Positions 1 to 8,570 are shown, numbered from the stretch's first letter. The stretch: 32,782 nt of DNA from Burkholderiales bacterium (GCA_947473125.1 CANJDH010000052.1:1-32782); one strand, 5' to 3'. Translations and numbers: made by a program. Notes: generated by a model from the letters alone, not told the origin.

Positions 1-209
1 AACACCTTTTCGATCACGGCAATGTCAGGCCGATAGGTGGCGATCACTTCCGCGAGCCCGTCGAGGATCGCCTTGAGCCGGATCGGCAATTCGTCCCCGG
101 TCGGGATGCGTACCGCGCCGCTGGCCACGTAAGCGAGTGCCGAGCCGGATGCTTCGATCACGCCGTAGCCGGTGGTGCGCAGGCCCGGGTCGATCCCTAG
201 AATGCGCAC
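1..209 (-). CDS. ruvC: Crossover junction endodeoxyribonuclease RuvC (N-terminal part; runs off left edge)
   Basis: RuvC is the Holliday-junction resolvase that works with RuvAB in recombinational repair. Only the first 69 codons are in the window. The N-terminus reads [18 protein letters not shown], the RNase H-like nuclease signature with catalytic Asp7, and a second acidic residue of the active site appears near residue 67 (VIEKV). The start is a GTG at 207-209: an in-frame TAG lies a few codons upstream and no ATG is available between them. It begins 22 nt after the purH stop on the same strand, matching the fis-purH-ruvC order of Burkholderiales, where ruvA and ruvB usually follow. Identity is secure; the C-terminal part cannot be assessed. 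Confidence 0.93.
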   Translation of the reverse strand, partial: MRILGIDPGLRTTGYGVIEASGSALAYVASGAVRIPTGDELPIRLKAILDGLAEVIATYRPDIAVIEKV

Positions 210-231
210 CGGCGTCTTTGCCTTGACCGGC

Positions 232-1800
232 CTAGTGCCGGAAATGGCGGATGCCGGTGGTGACCATCGCGATGCCGTGCTCGTTGGCTGCCGCGATCAC
301 TTCTTCGTCGCGCATCGAGCCGCCGGGCTGGATCACCGCCTTGGCGCCGGCCGCAGCGACCACGTCGAGCCCGTCGCGAAACGGGAAGAACGCGTCGGAC
401 GCCACCACTGAACCGGCGAGAGACAGGCCGGCGTTCTGCGCCTTGATCGACGCGATGCGGGTCGAATCGACACGGCTCATCTGCCCGGCGCCGACGCCCA
501 GCGTCATGCCGCCGCCGCAGAACACGATCGCATTCGACTTCACGAATTTCGCGACGCGCCAGGCAAACATCAGGTCGGCCATTTCGGCCACCGCCGGCGC
601 ACGCTTGGTGACAACTTTCAACTCCGTCTGCTGCACATTCCTGGTGTCGGGCGATTGCACCAGCACGCCGCCGCCGACGCGTTTCAGGTCGTAGCGGTTC
701 TGGCCATCGCCCATTGGCACGGTGAGCAGGCGCACGTTCTGTTTGGCGGCAAACACGGCGCGCGCCTTGTCGTCGTAGGCGGTGGCGATCACGACCTCGA
801 CAAACTGTTTGGCCACCGCTTCGGCGGCCGCGCCGTCGAGCGCGCCGTTGAAGGCGATGATGCCGCCAAATGCCGAGGTCGGGTCGGTCTTGAGCGCCTT
901 CGAGTAGGCATCGAGTGCATTGAGGCCGATGGCTACCCCGCAAGGGTTGGCATGCTTGACGATCACGCATGCTGGTGCGGCAAACGTTTTTACACATTCC
1001 CATGCCGCGTCGGCGTCGCCAATGTTGTTGTAGGACAACTCCTTGCCCTGTAATTGCGTGTAGGCGGCGAGCGTGCCGGGCGCCGGACTGGCTTCGCGAT
1101 AAAACGCCGCGCTCTGATGCGGGTTCTCGCCGTAGCGCATTTCCTGCATCTTGGTGAACTGCAGGTTCAGGGTACCCGGGTAGTCGGCGCGCGCAGGCAC
1201 CGGGTCGGGGGCGGCAAGGGAAGTCAGGTAACTGCTGATCGCGCCGTCGTAGGCGGCGGTGTGCGAATAGACCTTGGCGGCCAGGCCGAAGCGCGTCTCG
1301 CGCAGCGTTGCGCCGCCGTTGGCCGCGATTTCGTCGAGGACCCGGGCGTAGTCGGCCGGGTCGACCACCACCGTGACGTGCTCCCAGTTCTTCGCCGCCG
1401 AGCGGATCATCGCCGGGCCGCCGATGTCGATGTTCTCGATCGCGTCTTCGAGCGTGCAGTCCGGTTTGGCAATGGTTTGCGTGAACGGATACAGGTTGAC
1501 GCACACCAGGTCGATGTTGTCGATGCCGTGCTCGCGCATGATCGCCACGTGGGCTGGCAGCGAGCGCCGGCCCAGCAGGGCGCCGTGGATTTTCGGATGC
1601 AGGGTCTTGACGCGGCCGTCGAGCATCTCGGGAAAGCCGGTGTAGTCCGACACTTCGGTGACCGGCACGCCGTTGTCGCGCAGCAGCTTGGCGGTGCCGC
1701 CGGTCGAGAGCAGGCGGATGCCGCGCAGGTGCAGCGCGCGCGCGAATTCGAGAACGCCGGTCTTGTCGGAGACCGAGAGCAGCGCTTGCTGGATCGTCAT
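232..1800 (-). CDS. purH: Bifunctional AICAR formyltransferase / IMP cyclohydrolase
   Basis: PurH catalyses the last two steps of de novo purine synthesis in the cytoplasm: formyl transfer from 10-formyl-tetrahydrofolate to AICAR, then ring closure to IMP. The 522 residues match the usual length (E. coli about 529). Residues 1-145 form the MGS-like cyclohydrolase domain, with SDKTG at 11-15 and KTLHPKIHG at 65-73. The transformylase domain follows, with MRYGENPHQ at 221-229, the catalytic Lys-His pair at 282-283 (VKHANPCG), SDAFFPF at 468-474 and [11 protein letters not shown] near the C-terminus. The ATG start lies 7 nt after the fis stop, so it is probably cotranscribed and translationally coupled with dusB-fis, with ruvC downstream. 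Nothing is missing or unusual. Confidence 0.98.
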   Translation of the reverse strand: MTIQQALLSVSDKTGVLEFARALHLRGIRLLSTGGTAKLLRDNGVPVTEVSDYTGFPEMLDGRVKTLHPKIHGALLGRRSLPAHVAIMREHGIDNIDLVCVNLYPFTQTIAKPDCTLEDAIENIDIGGPAMIRSAAKNWEHVTVVVDPADYARVLDEIAANGGATLRETRFGLAAKVYSHTAAYDGAISSYLTSLAAPDPVPARADYPGTLNLQFTKMQEMRYGENPHQSAAFYREASPAPGTLAAYTQLQGKELSYNNIGDADAAWECVKTFAAPACVIVKHANPCGVAIGLNALDAYSKALKTDPTSAFGGIIAFNGALDGAAAEAVAKQFVEVVIATAYDDKARAVFAAKQNVRLLTVPMGDGQNRYDLKRVGGGVLVQSPDTRNVQQTELKVVTKRAPAVAEMADLMFAWRVAKFVKSNAIVFCGGGMTLGVGAGQMSRVDSTRIASIKAQNAGLSLAGSVVASDAFFPFRDGLDVVAAAGAKAVIQPGGSMRDEEVIAAANEHGIAMVTTGIRHFRH

Positions 1801-1807
1801 GGGGTTC

Positions 1808-2053
1808 TCATTTGATCTTGTGCATCTGCATTTTCTTGCGCAGGGTGTTGCGGTTGATGCCGAGGATGTTCGACGCCACGGTCTGGTTGCCGAGCGCCTC
1901 GCGCAGGACGATTTCGATCATCGGCTTTTCGACCGCGCGCAACACCATGTCGTACACCGGATTGGGCTTGGCGCCGTCCAGGTCGCGGAAATACTTGTCG
2001 AGATTTTTTCTGACGCATTCGGATATTTCACTATGCTTCTCGATCTTGCTCAT
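1808..2053 (-). CDS. fis: Fis-family DNA-binding protein
   Basis: This is a small nucleoid-associated regulator of the Fis family: it bends DNA and, in the family generally, activates rRNA/tRNA promoters and shapes chromosome structure. At 81 residues it is shorter than E. coli Fis (98), as is common in betaproteobacteria. The C-terminal third is the Fis-type helix-turn-helix (about residues 50-78), with [20 protein letters not shown] followed by a basic tail KKMQMHKIK. The ATG at 2051-2053 overlaps the dusB TGA in an ATGA junction, so translation should be coupled to dusB. The dusB-fis pair is the classical proteobacterial arrangement, and fis is expected to be driven by the promoter in front of dusB. 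Confidence 0.95.
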   Translation of the reverse strand: MSKIEKHSEISECVRKNLDKYFRDLDGAKPNPVYDMVLRAVEKPMIEIVLREALGNQTVASNILGINRNTLRKKMQMHKIK

Positions 2054-3156
2054 GCAGCAATTTCCTCCAGGGTGACTGTTGCCGTCTCCATGTCCGGGCC
2101 ATCGTTGGCGGCGCTGTACTGCAACCGTTCGTGGCGGATCATTTGTTGTTCAAAGAAATCGTTGACGGCGCGCAATTGCTGGTCCGTCGTGTCCAGGGTG
2201 TTCATGTGCTGGCGGAACGCCTGTGCATCGGCCAGGCCCTTGGTGTACCAGAGGATGTGCTTGCGCGCGATGCGCACGCCCTGGTATTCACCGTGGAACG
2301 CGTAGTGGTCGAGCAGGTGCGCCATCAGCACATCGCGGACTTCGGCGAGGTGCGGTGCGGCCAGGCGCGTGCCGGTATTCAAATAGTGCGCGATCTCGCG
2401 GAAGATCCACGGCCGTCCCTGGGCGGCGCGGCCGATCATCAAGGCGTCGGCGCCGGTGACATCGAGCACATGGCGTGCTTTTTCGGGTGAGTCGATGTCA
2501 CCGTTGGCCACCACCGGGATCGATACCGATTGCTTGACCGCGCGAATCGTCTCGTACTCGGCTGCGCCCTTGTAGCCGCAGGCGCGGGTGCGCCCGTGCA
2601 GGGTGAGCATCTGGATGCCGGCGTTCTGCGCCATGGCTGCGATGCGCAACGCATTGCGGTGCTCGGTATCCCAGCCGGTGCGGAACTTGAGGGTGACCGG
2701 CACGCCGTGCGCCACCGTCGCTGCGCTGACCACCGCATCGAGGATCTCGCCGACCAGGGTTTCGTTGGTGAGCAGGGCCGAGCCGGCCCATTTGTTGCAC
2801 ACCTTTTTGGCCGGGCAGCCCATGTTGATGTCGATGATCTGCGCACCGCGGTCGATATTGACGCGCACGGCCTCGGCCATCATCGCCGGCTCCGCACCGG
2901 CGATCTGCACCGCGATCGGCGCCGACTCGCCGGTGTGGTCCATGCGCTTCTTTGACTTTTCGCTCGCGTATAGCGCCGTGTTCGAGGCCACCATTTCCGA
3001 CACTGCGTAGCCGGCGCCGAGGCGTTTCACCAACTGGCGGAACGGCCGGTCGGTAACGCCCGCCATCGGCGCGGCAAACAGGTTGTTGGCCAATTCGAAA
3101 GAACCGATGCGCATGGTTGCCAAGGAAGTCAAGGGGTCCGGCCTCTGTTGTTGCAT
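2050..3156 (-). CDS. dusB: tRNA-dihydrouridine synthase B
   Basis: DusB is an FMN-dependent enzyme that reduces uridine to dihydrouridine in the tRNA D-loop. Diagnostic segments are AAPMAGVTDRPFR near the N-terminus, VSEMVASN, AVQIAGAEP, DINMGCPAKKVCNKWAGSAL (with the catalytic Cys in the GCPAKKVCN region), LHGRTRACGYKG, VANGDID and ADALMIGRAAQGRPW. Two in-frame ATGs are possible: 3156 (368 aa) and 3114 (354 aa, beginning MRIGSFELANN, closer to the usual family start). Neither has a convincing Shine-Dalgarno, so the first 14 residues are uncertain. It is the first gene of dusB-fis-purH-ruvC, with a TATAAT -10 element about 43 bp upstream and a small hairpin in the leader. Confidence 0.96.
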   Translation of the reverse strand: MQQQRPDPLTSLATMRIGSFELANNLFAAPMAGVTDRPFRQLVKRLGAGYAVSEMVASNTALYASEKSKKRMDHTGESAPIAVQIAGAEPAMMAEAVRVNIDRGAQIIDINMGCPAKKVCNKWAGSALLTNETLVGEILDAVVSAATVAHGVPVTLKFRTGWDTEHRNALRIAAMAQNAGIQMLTLHGRTRACGYKGAAEYETIRAVKQSVSIPVVANGDIDSPEKARHVLDVTGADALMIGRAAQGRPWIFREIAHYLNTGTRLAAPHLAEVRDVLMAHLLDHYAFHGEYQGVRIARKHILWYTKGLADAQAFRQHMNTLDTTDQQLRAVNDFFEQQMIRHERLQYSAANDGPDMETATVTLEEIAA

Positions 3157-3164
3157 TTCCGCAC

Positions 3165-3181
3165 TGCTTAATTTTTAAGCA
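3165..3181 (-). promoter_or_regulatory. Short perfect inverted repeat in the dusB leader
   Basis: Two 7-bp arms (TGCTTAA and TTAAGCA) flank a 3-nt loop, lying between the -10 element at 3199-3204 and the dusB ATG at 3156. It falls inside the predicted 5' untranslated leader. It could be a leader hairpin close to the ribosome site or an operator. No run of T follows on either strand, so I do not call it a terminator. Confidence 0.4.
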
Positions 3182-3198
3182 CTGGGGGAAGGGCGCGG

Positions 3199-3227
3199 AT
3201 TATACGCCTCGAAAAAACTTTAGGTGA
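3199..3227 (-). promoter_or_regulatory. Promoter of the dusB-fis-purH-ruvC operon
   Basis: On the minus strand there is a perfect TATAAT (plus-strand attata at 3199-3204), placed between the end of ubiH and the start of dusB. The -35 element at the expected distance (about 3222-3227, TCACCT) is poor, so recognition may depend on an activator or on the T-rich tract between the two elements. Transcription would start near 3192 and give a leader of about 36 nt. Confidence 0.6.
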
Positions 3228-3276
3228 GTGAAAGCGCAGCGTCAGGAAGCGCACTGCAGGTGCGCGCCAGGGACGG

Positions 3277-4401
3277 TCAGCGCACCCCGAACATCATGCG
3301 CCGTGCTATCGCGCGGCGCAGCGGCGGCACCAGGTTGAACAAGGCCAATCCGGCGCCGCGTACCGCTCGCACTGGCACCAGCTGGTTCGAGAACAATGAT
3401 ACATACTGGTCAGTCAGCGCAATCGTGGCGGCGCGGTCGCGCGCACGCTGCTTGCGGTATTGCGCGAGTGCGTCGAGGGACAATCCCCGCTGGAGCACTT
3501 CGGCCAGTTCAAACGCATCGCGCAGGCCGAGGTTCAGGCCTTGCCCGGCGACCGGATGCAAGGTTTGCGCGGCGTTGCCGAGCGCGAATTCACGCGGATG
3601 GCTGCCGTCGGGCGCCTGCAACAGCGTCAACGGAAACGCGGCACGCGCCGCGACCTGGGTCCAGGTTCGGCGCGCGAACCTGGTGGCCTGGTTGAGGCGC
3701 GCGAGGAAGGGCTCGTTGTCCAGCGCCAGCAGGTTTTGTGCGTGTTCGTCGCGCATGCACCACACGATGCTGTGGCCGGTGTCCAGCGGCAGCAGTGCCA
3801 GCGGGCCTTCCGGGGTGAAGCGCTCGAATGCGCGCCCCTCATGCGCTGTGGTGCTCCAGGCCTCAGTGACGATCGCGGTCTGGCTGTAGTCCTTGCGACG
3901 CACTGCACCTGCGGGCTTGCCTTCTGCCAAGATCAACAGCGCCGCGGTGTGCTGATGATCAGCGCCGGCCGACCTGATTGTGGCCGCCACATGGTCATCG
4001 GCATGCGCGGTGCTGCGCAGCTCGGCGTCGAAGGTGACGGCGATCCCGGCTTCGGCGGCGGCCCGCAGCAGCGTGTTCGTGAGCAGGCCGAGCCGCGTCA
4101 CGTGCCCGAGCGCCGGCAGGTGGTAATCCTCGGCTTCGATGCGGGTCTGGCCGAAGCCATCCTGCTGGCTCACATGGATGTGTTCGATCGGCGTTGCCAC
4201 GATCTGCTGCCAGAGGCCGAGCCGCTCCAGGATCAGGCGGCTGCCGTGGGAGAGCGCGATGGCACGTGGGTCAATCGCTTCCGTTGCGCCCGCCGGCTTG
4301 GCGTCAACGACACGCACCGCGTGCCCGGCTCGTCGCAAGGCCAGCGCCGCCGTCAGGCCGACCGGCCCGGCACCCGCGATCAGGATCGCAGGGTCAGCCA
4401 C
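3277..4401 (-). CDS. ubiH: 2-octaprenyl-6-methoxyphenol hydroxylase (UbiH type)
   Basis: UbiH is a class A FAD/NAD(P)H monooxygenase of aerobic ubiquinone synthesis. The 374-residue protein has the Rossmann FAD site GAGPVG at 10-15, DPRAIALSHGS around 44-54, and AHEGRAFERFTPEGPLALLPL, a segment very close to E. coli UbiH. The late FAD motif is GNAAQTLHPVAGQGLNLGLRD; the Asn-Ala-Ala-Gln-Thr version, instead of GDAAH, is typical of UbiH within this family. The mid-protein DG motif reads AEG, a mild departure from the family consensus. The start is GTG at 4399-4401, overlapping the pepP stop by 8 nt, so it is translated as the last gene of the amgK-to-ubiH operon. A second family member lies at 21440-22669. 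Confidence 0.88.
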   Translation of the reverse strand: MADPAILIAGAGPVGLTAALALRRAGHAVRVVDAKPAGATEAIDPRAIALSHGSRLILERLGLWQQIVATPIEHIHVSQQDGFGQTRIEAEDYHLPALGHVTRLGLLTNTLLRAAAEAGIAVTFDAELRSTAHADDHVAATIRSAGADHQHTAALLILAEGKPAGAVRRKDYSQTAIVTEAWSTTAHEGRAFERFTPEGPLALLPLDTGHSIVWCMRDEHAQNLLALDNEPFLARLNQATRFARRTWTQVAARAAFPLTLLQAPDGSHPREFALGNAAQTLHPVAGQGLNLGLRDAFELAEVLQRGLSLDALAQYRKQRARDRAATIALTDQYVSLFSNQLVPVRAVRGAGLALFNLVPPLRRAIARRMMFGVR

Positions 4402-5776
4402 GCATCAGCGCTTCGATATCGGCCACGGTGCGCGGGCACGCCTCGGTGATGAATTCGCAGCCGTCCGGCGTGACCAGCGCGTCATCCTCGATGCGGATGC
4501 CGATGTTCCAGAACGCCTTGGGCACGTCATCCGCCGGGCGCACGTAGATGCCCGGCTCGACCGTCACCATGTTGCCCGGTTGCAGCGACAGCCAGCCTGC
4601 GTCGGAGCCCGCGTCATTCGTGGCGTTGGCCGCAGGGCTGCCCTTCTTGTAGGGGCCGGCATCATGCACGTCCATGCCGAGCCAATGCCCGGTGCGGTGC
4701 ATGTAGAAGCGGAAATAGCCGCCGCTGCGCGCATTGCCCTGTTCGAGCGCGGCGTCGAGCGAGCCGGTGAGCAACCCGATGTCGAGCATGCCCTGCGCCA
4801 GCATCTTGACCGCCGCCTCGTGCGGCAGGTTGTACGGTGTGCCGGGCCGGGTGGCGGCGCGTGCCGCTGCCTGCGCAGCGAGCACGATCTCATACAGGTC
4901 ACGCTGCGGCCCGCTGAACTTGCCGTTGACCGGGAAGGTGCGCGTGATGTCGCTCGCGTAGCCGCGCAGTTCACAGCCGGCATCGATCAGCAGCAGGTCG
5001 CCGTCCTGCATCGCGGCATCGTTCGAGACGTAATGCAGTACGCAGGCGTTGGCGCCGGCGGCGACGATCGAGCCGTAGGCCGGGTATTCCGAGCCGTTGC
5101 GGCGGAACTCGTGCAGCAGCTCGGCCTCGATCTCGTATTCGTAGCGCCCCGGTCTGCTGGCACGCATCGCGCGCTTGTGCGCCTCGGTCGAAATCGCCGC
5201 GGCGCGGCGCATGATGTCGATCTCGTGCGCGTCCTTGACGAGGCGCATCTCGTCGAGCATGGTACGCACATCGATGGTCGACGCCGGCGGTGTCTGCCCG
5301 GTGCGCACCAGGTTGCGCACGCTGTTGATCGCGGCCAGCATGCGCGCATCGAACGCGCCATCGAAACCCATCGCGTAAAACAGGTTGGACTGGCCGGTCA
5401 TGAGTTGGGCGATGCGGGTGTCGAACTCCTCGATTGCGTAGGCTTCGTCGAAGCCGAAAACGTCTGCCGCGGCGGCCGGGCCAAAGCGAAAGCCGTCCCA
5501 GATTTCGCGCTCTTCGTGCTTGGCACGGCAGAACAGAATGCTCTTGTTGACGGTGCCGGCCAGCAACACCACCACCGCCTCGGGCTCGGTGAAGCCCGAG
5601 AGGTAATGGAAGTAGCTGTCATGGCGATACGGAAAGTGCGTGTCGCGGTTGCGCACCGCCTCGGGGGCGGTGGGGATCACGGCGATGCCGCCGCCGGCCG
5701 CCTGCATGCGATCTGTCAGGCGCGCGCGCCGCGCCGCGTGCCAGGGCAGCTGCTGGGAGAGTGTGGACGAGTTCAT
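4394..5776 (-). CDS. pepP: Xaa-Pro aminopeptidase
   Basis: PepP is a cytoplasmic dinuclear metalloprotease that removes N-terminal residues preceding proline. From the ATG at 5774-5776 it has 460 residues (E. coli about 441). The pita-bread fold metal ligands are visible: Asp265 in LLIDAGCE, Asp276 in SDITRTFP, a His in HRTGHWLGMDVHDAG (360-374), Glu407 in VTVEPGIYV and Glu430 in GIRIEDD. Between the HDAG motif and the VEPG motif there is a loop of about 16 extra residues compared with E. coli PepP. An in-frame TTG at 5843-5845 overlaps the murU stop (TTGA) and would add 23 residues; I prefer the ATG because the added residues look non-homologous. It sits between murU and ubiH, overlapping ubiH by 8 nt. 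Confidence 0.94.
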   Translation of the reverse strand: MNSSTLSQQLPWHAARRARLTDRMQAAGGGIAVIPTAPEAVRNRDTHFPYRHDSYFHYLSGFTEPEAVVVLLAGTVNKSILFCRAKHEEREIWDGFRFGPAAAADVFGFDEAYAIEEFDTRIAQLMTGQSNLFYAMGFDGAFDARMLAAINSVRNLVRTGQTPPASTIDVRTMLDEMRLVKDAHEIDIMRRAAAISTEAHKRAMRASRPGRYEYEIEAELLHEFRRNGSEYPAYGSIVAAGANACVLHYVSNDAAMQDGDLLLIDAGCELRGYASDITRTFPVNGKFSGPQRDLYEIVLAAQAAARAATRPGTPYNLPHEAAVKMLAQGMLDIGLLTGSLDAALEQGNARSGGYFRFYMHRTGHWLGMDVHDAGPYKKGSPAANATNDAGSDAGWLSLQPGNMVTVEPGIYVRPADDVPKAFWNIGIRIEDDALVTPDGCEFITEACPRTVADIEALMRG

Positions 5777-5841
5777 GCGCGCATTGTATTCCGGCGCCAC
5801 GGGTGCTCCAACGGTGGGGCGGTAACGAGTCAGCCTGGGGC

Positions 5842-6519
5842 TCAAGACTGATTCAACGCGGCGAGCCGTTCAGGTGTGCCGACATCTTCCCAGACTCCAA
5901 GGTGCAGTTCCCCGCCAACCTGCCCGTCTTGCATGGCTGCACGCAGCAGCGGTGCCAGTTTGGCCTTGGCGCCGCGCATCACGGTTCTGAATAGCGCCGG
6001 CCGGTAAATGCCGATGCCGCTGAAAGTGAACCGGGGATTACGGTCATCAAACACACGCCCGCCTTCGAGCGCAAAGTCGCCTTGCGAATGCTGCGCCGGG
6101 TTCGGCACCATGACCAGGTGCGCTAGCTGGTTCGCCGCCATCATCTGCTGCGCAATGGTGGCAGCGCGGCCCACATCGAAGTCACACCAGATGTCGCCGT
6201 TGACCACCAGGAACGGCTCGTCGCGCGTCGTGATCAGCGGTAGCGCGTTGGCAATGCCGCCGGCAGTTTCCAGAGCCTCGCCCTCTGGAGAATAAGCAAC
6301 ACCAAGGCTTTTCGGGGCATCAGCCCGAAGAGTGGCTTCCAGCAAGGATCCCAGCCAGGCATGGTTGATGACGATGTCGGCAAACCCTGCGCGTTCGAGG
6401 CGCTCCAGGTGCCAGACGATCAGCGCCTTGTCGCCCACCTTGAGCAGGGGCTTGGGTACGCTGTCGGTAAGCGGACGCATGCGCTCGCCGCGGCCTGCCG
6501 CAAGGATCATCGCTTTCAT
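5842..6519 (-). CDS. murU: N-acetylmuramate alpha-1-phosphate uridylyltransferase (MurU-type nucleotidyltransferase)
   Basis: This is a 225-residue sugar-1-phosphate nucleotidyltransferase. The N-terminus MKAMILAAGRGERMRPLTDS followed by PKPLL is the NTP-binding signature, VVNGDIWCDF carries the metal-binding Asp, and GVWEDVGTPERL closes the domain as in MurU. In pseudomonads MurU makes UDP-MurNAc from MurNAc-1-phosphate supplied by the kinase AmgK, a cell-wall recycling route that bypasses de novo MurNAc synthesis. An AmgK-type kinase is encoded upstream on the same strand, which supports this specificity over glucose- or mannose-1-phosphate. The ATG is 7 nt after the azlD stop. Substrate assignment is by family and context. 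Confidence 0.85.
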   Translation of the reverse strand: MKAMILAAGRGERMRPLTDSVPKPLLKVGDKALIVWHLERLERAGFADIVINHAWLGSLLEATLRADAPKSLGVAYSPEGEALETAGGIANALPLITTRDEPFLVVNGDIWCDFDVGRAATIAQQMMAANQLAHLVMVPNPAQHSQGDFALEGGRVFDDRNPRFTFSGIGIYRPALFRTVMRGAKAKLAPLLRAAMQDGQVGGELHLGVWEDVGTPERLAALNQS

Positions 6520-6526
6520 TGCGCTG

Positions 6527-6835
6527 TCATTGAAGCCATTGCATCCCCCACAGGATCATCATGCCGACGGCGATGGTGAGCAGCGTGTTGCGGGTTTGCC
6601 AGGCGACGCAGGCAGCGGCGAGGCCGGCCAGCAGGCGCGGTTCGCCCAGGGTTGCCGCACCGCTTGCCAGCAACAGGTCCGGCCAGACCAGTGCCGTGAG
6701 CGCCGCAATCGGCACAAAACGCAGCATGCGCTCGAACCACGGCGCAATCGCGATGCGGCCGGCCATGCCGATGAACGACAAGCGGATCACGAAGGTCGCG
6801 ATGCCGGCGGCAATCACGGTTAGCCACAGGCTCAT
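6527..6835 (-). CDS. azlD: AzlD-family branched-chain amino acid exporter subunit
   Basis: This 102-residue, very hydrophobic protein belongs to the AzlD family, the small partner of AzlC in branched-chain amino acid (or analogue) efflux across the inner membrane. It has three or four predicted membrane segments; the stretches GIATFVIRLSFIG, RMLRFVPIAALTALVWPDLL and TLLTIAVGMMILWGMQWL are typical. Its ATG at 6833-6835 overlaps the azlC TGA in an ATGA junction, so the two subunits should be made together. It ends 7 nt before murU. The transported substrate cannot be read from sequence. Confidence 0.88.
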   Translation of the reverse strand: MSLWLTVIAAGIATFVIRLSFIGMAGRIAIAPWFERMLRFVPIAALTALVWPDLLLASGAATLGEPRLLAGLAAACVAWQTRNTLLTIAVGMMILWGMQWLQ

Positions 6836-7557
6836 GCCGCTTCTCGCGGATGGTCCAGCACCACCCCCGCCGTCATGCCCGCCAGCGCCGCGGCGATGAT
6901 CGACAACTTGTAGGGCAGTGCGAACGCGAGCAGCGACACCAGCCCTGCCACGAACATGGCGGCCCACGTGGCGCGATCGCGCAACAGCGGCACCACGATG
7001 GCGATGAAGGTCAAGGTGCCGGCAAAATCGAGCGACCAATGTGCCGGGATCTGACCGCCGAGCAGCACGCCCGCCACGCAGGCCAGCTGCCAGACGAACC
7101 AGAGGCCGAATCCGGCACCAAACAAAAACCAGTGGCGCGTCCCGGGTGAGACATTGCTGTCAAAGCGCCGGATCACTGCGGCGTAGGCTTCGTCGGTGAG
7201 CAGGTAGGCCAGCAGCGCCTTCCAGCGCAAGGATAGCGGCTGGAGCTTGTCGGCGAGTGCCGCCGAATACAGGGCGTGGCGCAGGTTGATGACGAACACC
7301 GACAGCACCATCAAGGCACCAGGCGTCGCGGCGGCCACCAACTGGGTGAGCATGAATTGCGCCGACCCGGCAAACACGATCGACGCAATTGCGATCGCCA
7401 GCAGCGGCGACATGCCGGCCTTGACGGCCAGCACCCCGTAAATCAGGCCGAACGGAATCGCGCCGGCGAGCATCGGCGTAACAGCTGCGAGCCCCGCCAG
7501 AAACTCGGCGCGCGGCGCAAGCGTAGATGCCCCTTCGGCTGCACGTTGCCGGTTCAA
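6832..7557 (-). CDS. azlC: AzlC-family branched-chain amino acid exporter subunit
   Basis: This is a 241-residue integral membrane protein of the AzlC family. The hallmark segment GAIPFGLIYGVLAVKAGMSP is followed by IVFAGSAQFM and INLRHALYSAALAD, both characteristic, with further hydrophobic helices through the C-terminal half. With AzlD it should form an inner-membrane exporter of branched-chain amino acids or related compounds. The only plausible start is a TTG at 7555-7557 overlapping the amgK TGA as TTGA: no in-frame ATG occurs before residue 29, inside the first membrane helix region. Efficient translation therefore probably depends on ribosomes terminating on amgK. Its location between amgK and murU is unusual. 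Confidence 0.88.
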   Translation of the reverse strand: MNRQRAAEGASTLAPRAEFLAGLAAVTPMLAGAIPFGLIYGVLAVKAGMSPLLAIAIASIVFAGSAQFMLTQLVAAATPGALMVLSVFVINLRHALYSAALADKLQPLSLRWKALLAYLLTDEAYAAVIRRFDSNVSPGTRHWFLFGAGFGLWFVWQLACVAGVLLGGQIPAHWSLDFAGTLTFIAIVVPLLRDRATWAAMFVAGLVSLLAFALPYKLSIIAAALAGMTAGVVLDHPREAA

Positions 7558-8570
7558 AACGTATAGCCCGCGCGGGTCTCGATCTGCTCGACTTCATGCA
7601 GCAGGCGGTGCAGGCCGACGAACACGCCGTAGCGGCCGCACACCTTGCGCACGTAGCGCATCACCAGCGGCAGATCCTTGAGGTAGCCGTCCTTGCCGTC
7701 GCGATGATGGAGCCGGGCGAAGATGCCCAGCACTTTCAGATGGCGTTGCAAACCCATCCATTCGAAGTCGCGGTAGAAATCGGCAAATTCGTGATTCACC
7801 GGCAGGCCCGCCTTGCGCGCCGCCTCCCAGTAGCGGATCACCCAGTCGAGTACTTGTTCTTCCTCCCATTCGATGTAGGCATCCTTGAACAGGGAGGCCA
7901 GGTCGTAGGTGATCGGGCCGAACACGGCATCCTGAAAATCGAGTACGCCGGGGTTGTCGGCCGGGTTGTCGGCAACCACCATCAGGTTGCGCGAGTGGTA
8001 GTCGCGATGCACGTAGACGGTGGGTTGAGCCAGGTTGTTGGCGAGCAGCACGTCAAACGCCTGCCTCAGGGTATTGCGCTGGGTATCGGTCAGCGTCATG
8101 CCCTTGTGTGTGCCGATATACCACTCCGGCAGCAACGCCATCTCGCGCAACAGCAGGGGTCGGTCATACGCCGGCAGAACGCCAGGCGTGGAAGCGAGTT
8201 GAAAGCGCAACAGTGCCGCCACGGCGTCACGGTAGAGGGCGTCGGCACGGCTGGCGTCGGCGCCCAGCGCGGCCAGGTAGGTAGTGTCACCCAGGTCGTT
8301 TAGGAGCAGAAAACCCTGTTCCAGGTCCTGTGCCAGCACCGCGGGCGCATTCACGCCGGCCGCGCGCAACAGTGCCGCGACCCGCACGAAGGGCCGGCAG
8401 TCCTCGTGGGCCGGTGGCGCATCCATGACGATCAGCGGCGCCGATCCGTCTGCAAAGGAGGCGCGAAAGTAGCGGCGAAAGCTGGCGTCGCTCGAGGCCG
8501 GGCTGAGCGTGAAGGGCCGGCCCGGAAAGCATCCGCGCAGCCAGTGTTCGAGTAGGGGGAGTCGGTCCAT
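7554..8570 (-). CDS. amgK: N-acetylmuramate/N-acetylglucosamine kinase (AmgK-type phosphotransferase)
   Basis: This 338-residue protein has the aminoglycoside-phosphotransferase/choline-kinase fold. It shows SSDASFRRYFRA in the nucleotide-loop region, VHRDYHSRNLMV (catalytic HRD at 188-190 and Asn195) and GVLDFQDAVFGPITYDLASL (metal-binding Asp211). AmgK phosphorylates the anomeric hydroxyl of MurNAc and GlcNAc, feeding MurU. The gene is divergent from lptD-surA-pdxA, the same context as amgK in pseudomonads, and murU lies two genes downstream. The ATG at 8568-8570 is chosen because upstream in-frame codons fall in the intergenic promoter region and look non-homologous. It is the first gene of the amgK-azlC-azlD-murU-pepP-ubiH run. 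Confidence 0.88.
   Translation of the reverse strand: MDRLPLLEHWLRGCFPGRPFTLSPASSDASFRRYFRASFADGSAPLIVMDAPPAHEDCRPFVRVAALLRAAGVNAPAVLAQDLEQGFLLLNDLGDTTYLAALGADASRADALYRDAVAALLRFQLASTPGVLPAYDRPLLLREMALLPEWYIGTHKGMTLTDTQRNTLRQAFDVLLANNLAQPTVYVHRDYHSRNLMVVADNPADNPGVLDFQDAVFGPITYDLASLFKDAYIEWEEEQVLDWVIRYWEAARKAGLPVNHEFADFYRDFEWMGLQRHLKVLGIFARLHHRDGKDGYLKDLPLVMRYVRKVCGRYGVFVGLHRLLHEVEQIETRAGYTF

Noticed and set aside
3165-3181. Inverted repeat considered as a Rho-independent terminator of ubiH
   Set aside because: The stem is short and AT-rich, no T-run follows, and it lies beyond the dusB -10 box, inside the dusB leader.
5777-5845. TTG start for pepP overlapping the murU stop
   Set aside because: It would add 23 residues without resemblance to PepP; the ATG at 5776 gives the expected N-terminus. 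Kept as an alternative because TTGA junctions recur nearby.
4139-5851. 570-codon plus-strand open frame opposite pepP and ubiH
   Set aside because: Same antisense effect; the minus-strand enzymes carry all catalytic motifs.
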